From positions 1 to 64,000 of the forward strand of contig CAYTZR010000001.1 of the NCBI GenBank assembly GCA_964442605.1: a DNA stretch of 64,000 nucleotides. Reading direction: 5' to 3'. Of this stretch, positions 27,366-35,733 are shown piece after piece. The notes below the pieces were generated by a model, which was given only the letters and a program-made list of their open reading frames with translations, was not told the DNA's origin and ran no database searches. The DNA comes from Monoglobus sp964442605. Its GTDB lineage: Bacteria; Bacillota; Clostridia; Monoglobales; Monoglobaceae. The position numbers were made by a program, and so were the translations under genes. Position 1 is the stretch's first letter, and each line of letters begins with the position of its first letter.

Positions 27366-29399
27366 TTATTGTAAAACCGAAAGAACGTTTGTATCGTCAA
27401 CAGAAGAGTTGCCGACAGCTGTTACATAAGCAACACCTGAACTCGGGCTTGCAGCAATATCTGTGTTATAAAGAACCAGAACATCGATGTCGCCTGTTGA
27501 ACTGCAGTTTGTATAAGCAACCGCACTTGAACCGCTCATTGTGCTGAGCGCCGCACCCGAAGAAACAAAACAATTTTTTGTATCATATGATGATACCGGG
27601 GAAGTATTCGGAGCAAATGTGTCGTTAGGGCCGCCTACAAAGAATACTAATGTATCATCTGTGATGTACTGCTTTGAGTTAGCTATTGCGATTACCTTTG
27701 TATCCTCATCATAAGACCAAGCTCCTGCCTTAACCTCGTAAAGAGTTGTGAGAGGATCAACAGATGAATATTTCTGACAAGGCAGTGTGATCACATTAAT
27801 CAATTTGTCAGTGGTTTCTATCGCAACAATCTGCCCTATAAAATCATCAACAACCTCATCAAGCTTAGATTCATCATAATCATCATACTTGAATATCGCA
27901 TAGTCATCAAGTGTCGGAGAAATCGACTTCGGCGGGTTGTAAACCGTTACTGTAGAATCAAGCGAAAAATATTGGATTGTGCCGTCCTTACAAAGAAGCT
28001 GCAATATAACATCAATTTTTCCAAATGTTTGATATACAGCGGTAGCATTTAAAATATATGCGTAATTATCCTCTTTTATTTTAATATAAGCGGCAATTTT
28101 ACCGTACTTATCAATATAAAAAGAACCATAAGCATTTTCTCTGAGAGATCCGTTCAGGTAAGCGCCCTCTGCGAGGTCATAGTCGATACCGTCTATTGTG
28201 TAATAAAGACCGTCTGAAGATGTGTCGGAATAAGCCGTACCTGAAACTGTACCGATAATCTTTGAGCTGTCACCGCTCAGTACTTCAACATCATAGTAAC
28301 CCGCGGTGTTGGCTACGATAGAAAGAACATCCCACTCTGTAAGAGCTGTATAATCATAGGGCTCACCGTCCTTTGTTATGTTAATGTAAGAAGCCTCATC
28401 TGTGAAGTCGAGTACTGTAACTACGTTGTTAGCAAGTCTGTTGCCAACAGCATTCTTAAATGTTACAACGCCTCTTGTTGTAAGCTCATCAACAACAGCC
28501 GAAGCCGCAACGTTAATAAATACTACATCATAGCCTAAAACATCGTCGTTATCAACGAGTGTAACATCGCCGCTGTAGGTAGAGTCTGCCATAACAATCT
28601 TGTCAAATACATCGCTTAACGCGTAGCCGCCTATTCCATTATATACAACACTGCAATCAGATTCAAAGCAAAGCTCCGTATCTGAGCCATCCGCATCACC
28701 TTTAAAATGAATAATTGAATTTTCTTTATCAAGCGAAATATATTTATCCAGAGTATAGTATACTGTCTTATTAACATCGGTAAGAGCTGCCGAAACAATA
28801 TTATCATTATCGATAACAGCATCTATTTCATAACCCAAATAATCTTTAATGTCAATATTATCACAATATAATTTTACAATATCGCCGGTTTTATATTTTT
28901 CATCAGCTTCTGAATAATCCGTTATATATAAATTAATTGTTTTTTCAGCTGAATTATTAATATTAATACCGTTATCGAGATTTGTAATATTATTTTCTAC
29001 AACAATTCCCGTAAGTATCGTAGAACCGTTACATACTTTAATTTGAACCGGATCACAAACAGACTGTAGTGTATCACTCCATATAAATGTTTTAAATATA
29101 TATAAATTGTTCGAAAGCAAATTATCAAAATAGCCATCAAGTTTATTTATCTCAACACCGCAAAGGTTTTGTGAGCTATCATAAACAGCAGCATAGATAT
29201 TTCCTTCAAAACCATCATTTTTTTCTATATTGTAGTATAAACGATCATCGGAAAAGTAAACCGAAACATTTTTTAAAGCATTATTTGATGCCTCATAAGC
29301 TTGAGCAAACGTCACATTCTTTGAAACATCAACAGTACAAAAAATCAATAAAAATAACAAAAATACAACAACAGATAAAAATAAATTTTTAGTTTTCAT
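27366..29399 (-). CDS. Large secreted protein of unknown function
   Basis: 677 aa with a signal peptide (hydrophobic 7-22). A first domain (about 40-125) ends KTFIWSDTLQSVCDPVQI, resembling the 'K-x-F-x-W-x-S-x-x-x-P' module found in S-layer-type surface proteins of Clostridia. The rest is a series of beta-rich segments with recurring patterns such as GDIVKLYCDN, WDVLSIVANTAGYYDVEVLSG and IIGTVSGTAY, like the surface-protein repeats normally followed by SLH domains. No SLH, LPXTG or catalytic motif is present. Own promoter, and it separates rplL from topB. Family not recognised with confidence. Confidence 0.65.
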   Translation of the reverse strand: MKTKNLFLSVVVFLLFLLIFCTVDVSKNVTFAQAYEASNNALKNVSVYFSDDRLYYNIEKNDGFEGNIYAAVYDSSQNLCGVEINKLDGYFDNLLSNNLYIFKTFIWSDTLQSVCDPVQIKVCNGSTILTGIVVENNITNLDNGININNSAEKTINLYITDYSEADEKYKTGDIVKLYCDNIDIKDYLGYEIDAVIDNDNIVSAALTDVNKTVYYTLDKYISLDKENSIIHFKGDADGSDTELCFESDCSVVYNGIGGYALSDVFDKIVMADSTYSGDVTLVDNDDVLGYDVVFINVAASAVVDELTTRGVVTFKNAVGNRLANNVVTVLDFTDEASYINITKDGEPYDYTALTEWDVLSIVANTAGYYDVEVLSGDSSKIIGTVSGTAYSDTSSDGLYYTIDGIDYDLAEGAYLNGSLRENAYGSFYIDKYGKIAAYIKIKEDNYAYILNATAVYQTFGKIDVILQLLCKDGTIQYFSLDSTVTVYNPPKSISPTLDDYAIFKYDDYDESKLDEVVDDFIGQIVAIETTDKLINVITLPCQKYSSVDPLTTLYEVKAGAWSYDEDTKVIAIANSKQYITDDTLVFFVGGPNDTFAPNTSPVSSYDTKNCFVSSGAALSTMSGSSAVAYTNCSSTGDIDVLVLYNTDIAASPSSGVAYVTAVGNSSVDDTNVLSVLQ

Positions 29400-29433
29400 A
29401 TAAATCCCTCACTTTTTATATATTCTTTTTATA

Positions 29434-29462
29434 AATATACCATATTTAATTATTTTTGTTAA
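29434..29462 (-). promoter_or_regulatory. Promoter of the secreted protein gene
   Basis: Minus strand: TTAACA, a 17-bp spacer, TATATT; 35 bp before the start codon. Confidence 0.6.
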
Positions 29463-29469
29463 TAATATA

Positions 29470-29506
29470 TAAAAAACAATCAGCCGCTGCTTTACACAGC
29501 GGCTGT
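29470..29506 (-). terminator. Terminator after rplL
   Basis: On the minus strand AGCCGCTG and CAGCGGCT pair around a 7-nt loop and are followed by GATTGTTTTTTA. This marks the end of the ribosomal protein unit before any rpoB gene. Confidence 0.85.
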
Positions 29507-29519
29507 GTTATGACTTAAA

Positions 29520-29891
29520 TTACTTAAGCTCAACCTGAGCTCCAACTTCTTCAAGCTTTGTCTTGATTTCTTCCGCTTCATCTTTAGAAACGGCTTCCTT
29601 AACTGCCTTCGGAGCGCCATCAACAAGAGCCTTAGCATCGGCAAGACCAAGTCCCGTGATCTCACGAACAACCTTGATAACCTTAATCTTCTGTGCGCCT
29701 ACGCCGGCAAGAATTACATCAAATTCTGTCTGCTCTGCCTCAGCAGCGCCGCCATCAGCAGCGCCGCCCGCAACCATAACGGGAGCAGCCGCGCTTACGC
29801 CGAATTCTTCCTCTAAAGCCTTTACCAGATCATTTACTTCAACAAGTGTAAGTTCTTTGATTTCATCAAGAATTTTTGTTATATCAGCCAT
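29520..29891 (-). CDS. rplL: 50S ribosomal protein L7/L12
   Basis: 123 aa. Stalk protein that recruits translation factors. N-terminal dimerisation helix ADITKILDEIKELTLVEVNDLVKALEEEFGV, Ala/Gly-rich hinge, then the C-terminal factor-binding domain with ITGLGLADAKALVD. ATG at 29891 follows GGAGGATATTAAA; the upstream in-frame ATG at 29906 is within that leader. Last gene of the unit. Confidence 0.98.
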   Translation of the reverse strand: MADITKILDEIKELTLVEVNDLVKALEEEFGVSAAAPVMVAGGAADGGAAEAEQTEFDVILAGVGAQKIKVIKVVREITGLGLADAKALVDGAPKAVKEAVSKDEAEEIKTKLEEVGAQVELK

Positions 29892-29942
29892 TTTAATATC
29901 CTCCATTTTATAAAATTTTAAATCTTAATTTTAAACAATCAT

Positions 29943-30572
29943 TTATTCAGCAGCGGATGTTTCTTCCGCAGGAGCCGTCTCCGCGGCTTCTACCGCTTCT
30001 GTTGTCTCTGCCGGAGTATCCTCCTCCGCAGGAGCTGTTTCCTCAGCGGGAGCAGTTTCTTCTTTCTTCGCACCCGGCGTAGCTTCTTCATCAACAATAG
30101 CCTGAAGAGTACGAGCAAGAGCGCTGATAGGTGATTGCAGCGAACCGAGCATTTTTGAAATGAGTACTTCCTTTGAAGGGATAGAAGCGTACTTTTTAAC
30201 CTCATCAACCGAAATTACTTCACCATCTACAAATCCACCCTTAATCTCGAGCAATTCATTCTGTTTAGCAAAGCTGCATAGAACTTTCGCCGGAGAAACA
30301 ACATCATCTGTACTTGTCGCGATAGCGGTAGGACCCTCCAATATATCATTAAGACCGTCAAGACCAACCTCTTTAGCAGCAAAACGGATAATACTGTTCT
30401 TTAAAACAGTATATTCAACATTGGCTTCACGCAGCTTGCATCTAAGTTCTGTATCCTGCTCAACCGTGAGACCTCTGTAATCAGCAAGTACACCGGCTTG
30501 AGCTCCGTTTAGTCTTTCCGCGAGCTTTGCAACCAACGCTTTTTTGTTTTCCAAAACTTTTGCACTTGGCAT
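29943..30572 (-). CDS. rplJ: 50S ribosomal protein L10 with acidic C-terminal tail
   Basis: 209 aa. The first ~162 residues are standard L10 (ADYRGLTVEQDTELR, VLKNSIIRFA, GPTAIA), the base of the L7/L12 stalk. Residues 163-209 are an extra low-complexity tail of Glu, Ala, Pro and Thr with repeated TAPAEE units (encoded at about 29946-30089). L10 is usually 165-175 aa. The tail follows the helix that carries L7/L12 dimers. It is in frame and runs to a clean stop 51 bp before rplL starts. Confidence 0.96.
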   Translation of the reverse strand: MPSAKVLENKKALVAKLAERLNGAQAGVLADYRGLTVEQDTELRCKLREANVEYTVLKNSIIRFAAKEVGLDGLNDILEGPTAIATSTDDVVSPAKVLCSFAKQNELLEIKGGFVDGEVISVDEVKKYASIPSKEVLISKMLGSLQSPISALARTLQAIVDEEATPGAKKEETAPAEETAPAEEDTPAETTEAVEAAETAPAEETSAAE

Positions 30573-30589
30573 TTTATATCCTCCTTCCT

Positions 30590-30720
30590 TTAAATCAGTA
30601 AAATCAATAAATAATCCCTCGCAAACATACGAGGGACATCATTATACAATAATAAATATCATCCTCGGCAGGAATTACGGCATCGCCACCTGCTGTCTGC
30701 GGAATTAAATTAAACCAACA
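30590..30720 (-). promoter_or_regulatory. L10 leader (ribosomal protein autoregulatory RNA)
   Basis: The 5' UTR between the rplJ promoter and start contains the conserved L10-leader core (minus strand CCGCAGACAGCAGGTGGC ... CCTGCCGAGG, 30663-30702) and then a hairpin CCCTC...GAGGG (30616-30635). In Bacillota this RNA binds the L10-L12 complex to repress rplJL. Recognised from the core motif; not folded by program. Confidence 0.85.
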
Positions 30721-30726
30721 ATCGGT

Positions 30727-30755
30727 ATTTTATCATAAAAATAATTGATTGTCAA
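30727..30755 (-). promoter_or_regulatory. Promoter of rplJ-rplL
   Basis: Minus strand: TTGACA, a 17-bp spacer, TAAAAT, placed just upstream of the L10 leader and directly after the rplA stop. It lets rplJL be regulated apart from rplK-rplA. Confidence 0.8.
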
Positions 30756-30760
30756 TATTT

Positions 30761-31456
30761 TTAATTTTCTAACTTATTTGCAGCAATCTTAACACCGGGA
30801 CCCATTGTTGAAGCAATGGTTACGGATCTTAAATAAGTACCCTTTGCTGCCGCCGGTTTAGCCTTTATAATCGCTCCTATCAAAACCTTAAAGTTTTCAC
30901 CGAGCTTTTCAGGACCGAATGAAGCCTTTCCTATAGGACAATGGATAATATTCGCCTTGTCCAGCCTATACTCAATTTTACCTGCTTTAGCTTCTTCAAC
31001 CGCTTTTGCTACATCAGGGGTAACCGTTCCGGCTTTTGGATTAGGCATAAGACCCTTAGGACCGAGAATCCTTCCTATTCTACCTACAACACCCATCATA
31101 TCGGGACTCGCGATAGCTACATCAAAATCAAACCAATTTTCGGTTTGAATTTTCTGTGTCATATCCTCAGCGCCTACATAATCAGCTCCGGCAGCCTTTG
31201 CGGCCTCAGCCTTATCATCACGCGCAAAAACAAGAACCTTTACATCCTTACCTGTACCGTTAGGAAGCACAACCGCTCCTCTTACCTGCTGATCAGCGTG
31301 TCTTGAGTCAACACCGAGTTTTACATGAAGCTCAATAGTTTCGTCAAACTTAGCTGTTGCTGTTTTACAAACTAAAGCAAGAGCGTCAGCCGGGTCATAT
31401 AATTTACCCCTTTCAACAAGCTTTGCGGCTTCCTGATACTTTTTGCCTTTCTTCAT
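30761..31456 (-). CDS. rplA: 50S ribosomal protein L1
   Basis: 231 aa. L1-stalk protein and translational repressor. Hallmarks: HVKLGVDSRHADQQVRGAVVLPNGTGK near 44-70, GRILGPKGLMPNPKAGTVT near 130-150. TAGGAGG precedes the ATG. Own leader with an L1-site mimic. Confidence 0.98.
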   Translation of the reverse strand: MKKGKKYQEAAKLVERGKLYDPADALALVCKTATAKFDETIELHVKLGVDSRHADQQVRGAVVLPNGTGKDVKVLVFARDDKAEAAKAAGADYVGAEDMTQKIQTENWFDFDVAIASPDMMGVVGRIGRILGPKGLMPNPKAGTVTPDVAKAVEEAKAGKIEYRLDKANIIHCPIGKASFGPEKLGENFKVLIGAIIKAKPAAAKGTYLRSVTIASTMGPGVKIAANKLEN

Positions 31457-31472
31457 AATATATCCTCCTACT

Positions 31473-31503
31473 GTGGTTATACAGAATTTAAAATTCCTCC
31501 CAC
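31473..31503 (-). promoter_or_regulatory. L1-binding-site mimic in rplA leader
   Basis: On the minus strand GTGGGAGG, an intervening hairpin-like stretch, then ATAACCAC. The same two strands form the L1-binding site of the 23S rRNA L1 stalk (GGUGGGAGG ... AAUACCACC). It lies 17 nt before the rplA start and overlaps no coding sequence. Confidence 0.6.
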
Positions 31504-31555
31504 TTTACTTTACCTGATTTACTTTATATGATAAATTAAATCAGGATTTTTAAAA

Positions 31556-31981
31556 CTACTCCTCAACCGTAATACCCATTGAACGGGCAGTTCCGGCAAT
31601 CATTGACATTGCGCTTTCAAGTGATGCTGCGTTAAGATCCTGCATCTTCTTTTCAGCTATAGCCTGAAGATCAGCTTTCTTAAGCTGAGCAACCTTTTGT
31701 TTATTAGGAACTCCGGAAGCCTTATCAATTCCGCAAGCCTTCTTAATAAGAACCGGAGCCGGCGGAGTTTTTGTGACAAATGTGAATGATCTGTCCTGAT
31801 ATACCGTTATAACAACAGGAATTATCGTACCCATATCATTCTTTGTTTTTTCATTAAACTGCTTTGTAAAATCCATAATGTTTACACCGTGCTGACCAAG
31901 AGCCGGACCTACCGGTGGTGCAGGTGTTGCCTTACCTGCCGGAATTTGCAGCTTAATATAACCTGTGATTTTCTGTGCCAT
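31556..31981 (-). CDS. rplK: 50S ribosomal protein L11
   Basis: 141 aa. GTPase-centre protein. IKLQIPAGKATPAPPVGPALGQHGVNIMDF near the N terminus and KTPPAPVLIKKACG in the linker are diagnostic. CAAGGAGG lies 12 nt before the ATG. Part of the nusG-rplK-rplA series. Confidence 0.98.
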   Translation of the reverse strand: MAQKITGYIKLQIPAGKATPAPPVGPALGQHGVNIMDFTKQFNEKTKNDMGTIIPVVITVYQDRSFTFVTKTPPAPVLIKKACGIDKASGVPNKQKVAQLKKADLQAIAEKKMQDLNAASLESAMSMIAGTARSMGITVEE

Positions 31982-32009
31982 TGTGATTTACACCTCCTTG
32001 TACACATTA

Positions 32010-32038
32010 GTGGTATTATCGGGTAAGTACCCTCCCAC
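32010..32038 (-). promoter_or_regulatory. L1-binding-site mimic in rplK leader
   Basis: Minus strand GTGGGAGG, a short stem-loop region, then AATACCAC, closely matching the L1 site of 23S rRNA. A second hairpin lies just upstream (ACGGATAAATCCGT). The 110-nt nusG-rplK gap is otherwise free of features. Confidence 0.65.
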
Positions 32039-32091
32039 AGCCGAAAAATTCGGTATATATAAACGGATTTATCCGTGTGGGTAACAAATAA

Positions 32092-32619
32092 TTATGCAAT
32101 TGATTCAATTTGATTAAACTCAAGTTCAACATCGGTATCTCTGCCAAACATTGAAATCTTAACCTTAACCTTTTTCTTGTCTAAGTTAATATCTGTAATA
32201 ACACCTAAGAAACCTTCCAATGCGCCGTATTTAACTCTTATATTATCACCGACGCTGTAATCAATCTTGATAGTAGTATGTTCAAGACCCATATTTTCAA
32301 TTTCTTCCTTAGTGAGTGCGACCGGCTTAGAACCCGGACCGACAAATCCTGTAACACCGCGGCAGTTTCTGACAATATACCAGCTTTCATCATTCATAAT
32401 CATCTTGATCATAACGTAGCTGGGAAAAATTTTACGATCGTAAACCTTTTTCTTATTGTCTTTGATTTCAACAACTTCTTCCATAGGAATTTTAACATCC
32501 TGAATAATGTCTTCCATTCCGCGATTTTCTACAGTCTTTAAAATATCGTCCATAACCTTATTTTCATAACCGGAATAAGTATGGGCAACATACCATTTTG
32601 CTTCTTTCTTGTCTGACAT
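32092..32619 (-). CDS. nusG: Transcription termination/antitermination protein NusG
   Basis: 175 aa. NGN domain with WYVAHTYSGYENKV and FPSYVMIKM, RGVTGFVGPGSKPVAL, then a KOW domain with GDNIRVKYGALEGFLGVI. Contacts RNA polymerase and, through KOW, ribosome or Rho. Lies 14 nt after secE. Confidence 0.97.
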   Translation of the reverse strand: MSDKKEAKWYVAHTYSGYENKVMDDILKTVENRGMEDIIQDVKIPMEEVVEIKDNKKKVYDRKIFPSYVMIKMIMNDESWYIVRNCRGVTGFVGPGSKPVALTKEEIENMGLEHTTIKIDYSVGDNIRVKYGALEGFLGVITDINLDKKKVKVKISMFGRDTDVELEFNQIESIA

Positions 32620-32633
32620 AAAAAATCACCTTA

Positions 32634-32843
32634 CTATCTGTTAATGATAAGTGACATACCCTTCGTAAACAGCGCGTCAAGAACCCAAATCACTATACCT
32701 ACTACAAAAACGTAAAGTATAACAATAAGAGTATTCTGTTTAACCTTCTTAAAAGTAGGCCAAACCACCTTTTTCATTTCAGACTTTACTTCTCTTACGT
32801 ACTTTAAAATTCTTTGAAAAAAATTAGATTTTGTTTGTTCCAT
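32634..32843 (-). CDS. secE: Preprotein translocase subunit SecE
   Basis: 69 aa with one transmembrane helix (about 38-58) preceded by the conserved amphipathic segment EVKSEMKKVVWPTFKKV. Essential partner of SecY. Between rpmG and nusG, the usual order. Confidence 0.96.
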   Translation of the reverse strand: MEQTKSNFFQRILKYVREVKSEMKKVVWPTFKKVKQNTLIVILYVFVVGIVIWVLDALFTKGMSLIINR

Positions 32844-32857
32844 TTTTTACACCTCAA

Positions 32858-33007
32858 TTATTTTGTTTCCCTATGCACAGTGTGCTTTCTGCAAAATCTG
32901 CAATATTTCTTAAGCTCAAGTCTGTCAGGGCAGTTCTGTTTATTTTTTGTAGTATCATAATTTCTCTGCTTACATTCAGTACAAGCCAATGTAATTTTTG
33001 TTTGCAT
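32858..33007 (-). CDS. rpmG: 50S ribosomal protein L33
   Basis: 49 aa. Zinc-binding form with two Cys pairs (CTEC and CRFC) and the ending KKYCRFCRKHTVHRETK. GAGGTGAAAGTT precedes the ATG at 33007. First gene of the ribosomal run. Confidence 0.95.
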   Translation of the reverse strand: MQTKITLACTECKQRNYDTTKNKQNCPDRLELKKYCRFCRKHTVHRETK

Positions 33008-33062
33008 AACTTTCACCTCAAATTCATAACACAAATAAAGCCTCTTCACCGAGGCAGTAATT

Positions 33063-33091
33063 ATAATATCACATTTTAAAACGCTTGTCAA
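33063..33091 (-). promoter_or_regulatory. Promoter of rpmG-secE-nusG
   Basis: Minus strand: TTGACA, a 17-bp spacer, TATTAT, 56 bp before rpmG. Confidence 0.75.
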
Positions 33092-33193
33092 TCTTTTTTT
33101 TAAAAAAATTTTTAAAAAATGAACATAAAAATACTTGTCCTCAATATATAGTTATAACATACATTTAAATTACAAAATATTGTTGGTGATAAT

Positions 33194-34231
33194 ATGAACT
33201 ACCTTAAAATAATTTTTATTTACATAGGTCTTATTATAGGCGCCGGATTTGCATCCGGCAGAGAAATCTGCGTATATTTTAATTTTTGTTCCAATAATGA
33301 TTTTACAGGAATAGCTATTGCAACAATTCTTTTTATATTTGTATGCTTTATTATATTAAAAAAATCGGTTAAATATGAACTTTATAATATTTCCGATTAT
33401 ATAAAACAAATATTTTCATTTTCAAAGCTGCTTCAGGGATTTTTCATGTGTCTTATTTTTTTTGATTTGGTATGCGGTCTTATTGTTATGCTCTCTTCCT
33501 GCGGAGAATTGATACAAAATTTATTAAATACCCCGAAAATAATAGGAACGATAATACTCGCTGTCAGCTGCTTTATTGTTATTATATTCGATGTAAAAGG
33601 AATTGCTGTTATAAATATAATACTTGTTCCTATAATTACACTAATTATTACATTTATATGCATATTTTCAATATTAACCAAAATATACTCCCCAACATTT
33701 TCAAATATTATTATCGGAACTGACAGAAATATAATCTTTTTGTCAATATGTTATGTAAGCTACAATACATTAACCGCCGCATCGGTTTTGTCTCCTATAG
33801 CAAAAACAATTCATGATAAACGAACAATTTTATTAAGCTCATTTGCTGCCGGTACAATTATAGGCATACTTATTTTCTTGGTTTGGTTCGCAATAGGTCA
33901 AAGCTTCGGTTCATTATGGTACGAAAGCTTTCCTCTTCAAAAGCTTGCCGCAAACATAAATAATAATTTTAAATATATATATTCACTATGTCTGATATTT
34001 TCAATATTTACAACGACCGTCTCCGAAGGTTACGGAATACTGTCATATTTTAAAATAAATAATATTTATAAAAGAGCAGCGGCTTCAATAATCATGTTTA
34101 TATTAATCATTCCGTTTTCGATGATAAGCTTTTCTTATTTGATTAAAAACCTGTATTTTATTTTAGGTTCGCTCGGTATGCTTTGGATGTTAATACTTTT
34201 AATTGATTATTTAAGAGAAATTAAAGTTTAA
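33194..34231 (+). CDS. YkvI-like membrane transporter
   Basis: 345 aa with about ten transmembrane helices. The first helix GLIIGAGFASGREI carries the GAGFxSGxE motif of the YkvI family, a branch of the APC-type transporters without a proven substrate. Very AT-rich codon use (Ile, Phe, Asn), like the genes to its right and unlike those to its left. GGTGATAAT before the ATG. Confidence 0.82.
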   Translation: MNYLKIIFIYIGLIIGAGFASGREICVYFNFCSNNDFTGIAIATILFIFVCFIILKKSVKYELYNISDYIKQIFSFSKLLQGFFMCLIFFDLVCGLIVMLSSCGELIQNLLNTPKIIGTIILAVSCFIVIIFDVKGIAVINIILVPIITLIITFICIFSILTKIYSPTFSNIIIGTDRNIIFLSICYVSYNTLTAASVLSPIAKTIHDKRTILLSSFAAGTIIGILIFLVWFAIGQSFGSLWYESFPLQKLAANINNNFKYIYSLCLIFSIFTTTVSEGYGILSYFKINNIYKRAAASIIMFILIIPFSMISFSYLIKNLYFILGSLGMLWMLILLIDYLREIKV

Positions 34232-34476
34232 TAATTATACACATTTATAATATTTGTAAACTGTGTGTAACTTGTGTATAAAATTTTTAATAAAATTGAA
34301 AAGTATAAAATGTTAATATTTCAAAACATTTACAAACACATTATTAACACCTTAAAAATAAGTTAAAATAATGTTTTAAAAGGGTTATATACATTTCCCA
34401 CCATATCAACAACAACATCACCAATAATAATATATATATTTATAATTATTAATAATAATTATAAATAAGTATTAAT
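34232..34476. other. Candidate replication origin-like AT-rich region
   Basis: A convergent intergenic gap that needs no promoter, yet holds TTATACACA at 34235-34243 and its inverse TGTGTATAA at 34273-34281, both full matches to TTATNCACA (DnaA box), plus near matches TGTGTGTAA (34262-34270), TTATTAACA (34341-34349) and TTATATACA (34385-34393). The second half is nearly pure A+T with TAATAAT runs, like a DNA unwinding element. It lies about 2 kb from parA-parB and parS-like sites. dnaA and dnaN are not in the window, so this stays a candidate. Confidence 0.35.
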
Positions 34477-34510
34477 AAAACCCTGTAACCGCCTTGGCTA
34501 CAGGGTTTTT
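34477..34510 (-). terminator. Terminator of the tRNA pair
   Basis: AAAACCCTGTA pairs with TACAGGGTTTT around a GC-containing loop, with T-runs; it lies just after the tRNA-fMet 3' end on the minus strand and can also end ykvI transcripts. Confidence 0.85.
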
Positions 34511-34514
34511 AAAA

Positions 34515-34591
<77 letters not shown>

Positions 34592-34608
34592 ATATATGCT
34601 TTGCCGTA

Positions 34609-34697
34609 TGGTGCCGGAGACCGGAATCGAACCGGTACGGGAAATTAATCCCACGGGATTTTAAGTCCCGGGCGTCTGCCAGTTCCGCCACTCCGGC
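34609..34697 (-). tRNA. tRNA-Leu (TAA)
   Basis: 89 nt, class II with a long variable arm and encoded CCA. Anticodon loop CTTAAAA gives UAA. Transcribed first in a two-tRNA unit with tRNA-fMet. Confidence 0.95.
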
Positions 34698-34719
34698 GTA
34701 ATCTTCACACAGCTTTTTT

Positions 34720-34748
34720 ATTATAGCACCACATTTATTTATTGTCAA
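34720..34748 (-). promoter_or_regulatory. Promoter of the tRNA-Leu/tRNA-fMet unit
   Basis: Minus strand: TTGACA, a 17-bp spacer, TATAAT, 23 bp before tRNA-Leu. Confidence 0.85.
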
Positions 34749-34810
34749 GCATTTTTTCCAAATTTATAAATTTATATAGTAAATTTATTTTTTAATTTAA
34801 ATTATTTATA

Positions 34811-34839
34811 TTGTATCTTATAATTTTTTATGATATAAT
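34811..34839 (+). promoter_or_regulatory. Promoter of rsmA
   Basis: TTGTAT, a 17-bp spacer, TATAAT; 30 bp before the rsmA start. Confidence 0.7.
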
Positions 34840-34868
34840 CATAAAAAATATTGATGAGGTATTATTCT

Positions 34869-35723
34869 ATGAATTTATCCAATAAATCGGAATTAATGCA
34901 TATTCTTTCCGAATTTAACTTTTCCTTTTCAAAAAATCTCGGGCAGAATTTTCTTATAGATAAAAATATTTTAGAAAAAATAGTTAAAAATTCTAAAATT
35001 AATGAAAATTCAAATATTTTAGAAATTGGTCCCGGCGCCGGTACACTTACACATGAATTGTGTAAAGTTGCAAAAAATGTAGTCGCAGTGGAAATTGATA
35101 AGAGAATTATACCTGTCTTAAATTATGTAATGAGTGGTTTTGATAATTTTACTCTTATAAATCAGGATATTATGAAGGCTGATTTAAAGGAATTGATTGC
35201 CTCAAGCTTTGACAATGAAAGCTTTACGGTAGTTGCCAATCTTCCGTATTATATAACCACACCTATTATTATGAATCTTTTTGAAAATGATTTTAATGTC
35301 AATTCGATGACATTGATGATTCAAAAAGAGGTAGCTTCGCGTATGATCGCAAATGCAGGTTCAAAGGATTACGGAGCTTTGACAGTAGCTGTTAAATATT
35401 ATTCAAAGCCTGAAATTATATGTACTGTACCGCCTCATTGTTTTGTGCCGCAGCCTAAGGTTACATCAACAGTTATTAAGCTTGATGTTTATGAAAATTC
35501 TCCTTATTGTGTAAATAATAAAGAAAAATTTTTTAAAATAGTTAAATCAATTTTTTCACAAAGAAGAAAAACCTTAGTAAATTCCTTATCGCAAAGTCCT
35601 TTTATAAATTATGATAAAGGCAGAATTATAGATGTTTTAAATAAAATGGGTTTAAACGAAAAAATACGCGGTGAAAAGCTTGAAATTGATATAATAGCGG
35701 AATTAGCGAATAATTTGGAATAG
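34869..35723 (+). CDS. rsmA: 16S rRNA (adenine1518/1519-N6)-dimethyltransferase RsmA/KsgA
   Basis: 284 aa. Dimethylates two adenines in the 3' hairpin of 16S rRNA. SAM-binding LEIGPGAGTLTHEL near 52, NLPYYITTPI near 122 (catalytic NLPY), and the N-terminal FSKNLGQNFLID. The ATG at 34869 follows GAGG by nine nt; the in-frame ATG at 34851 lies before the ribosome site. Strongly AT-rich codons. Eleven nt before the next gene. Confidence 0.95.
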   Translation: MNLSNKSELMHILSEFNFSFSKNLGQNFLIDKNILEKIVKNSKINENSNILEIGPGAGTLTHELCKVAKNVVAVEIDKRIIPVLNYVMSGFDNFTLINQDIMKADLKELIASSFDNESFTVVANLPYYITTPIIMNLFENDFNVNSMTLMIQKEVASRMIANAGSKDYGALTVAVKYYSKPEIICTVPPHCFVPQPKVTSTVIKLDVYENSPYCVNNKEKFFKIVKSIFSQRRKTLVNSLSQSPFINYDKGRIIDVLNKMGLNEKIRGEKLEIDIIAELANNLE

Positions 35724-35733
35724 GGAGATTTTT

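Noticed and set aside
34381..34476. Promoter or small RNA in the AT-rich gap
   Set aside because: No -35/-10 pair with a following gene; the only hairpin is the tRNA terminator.
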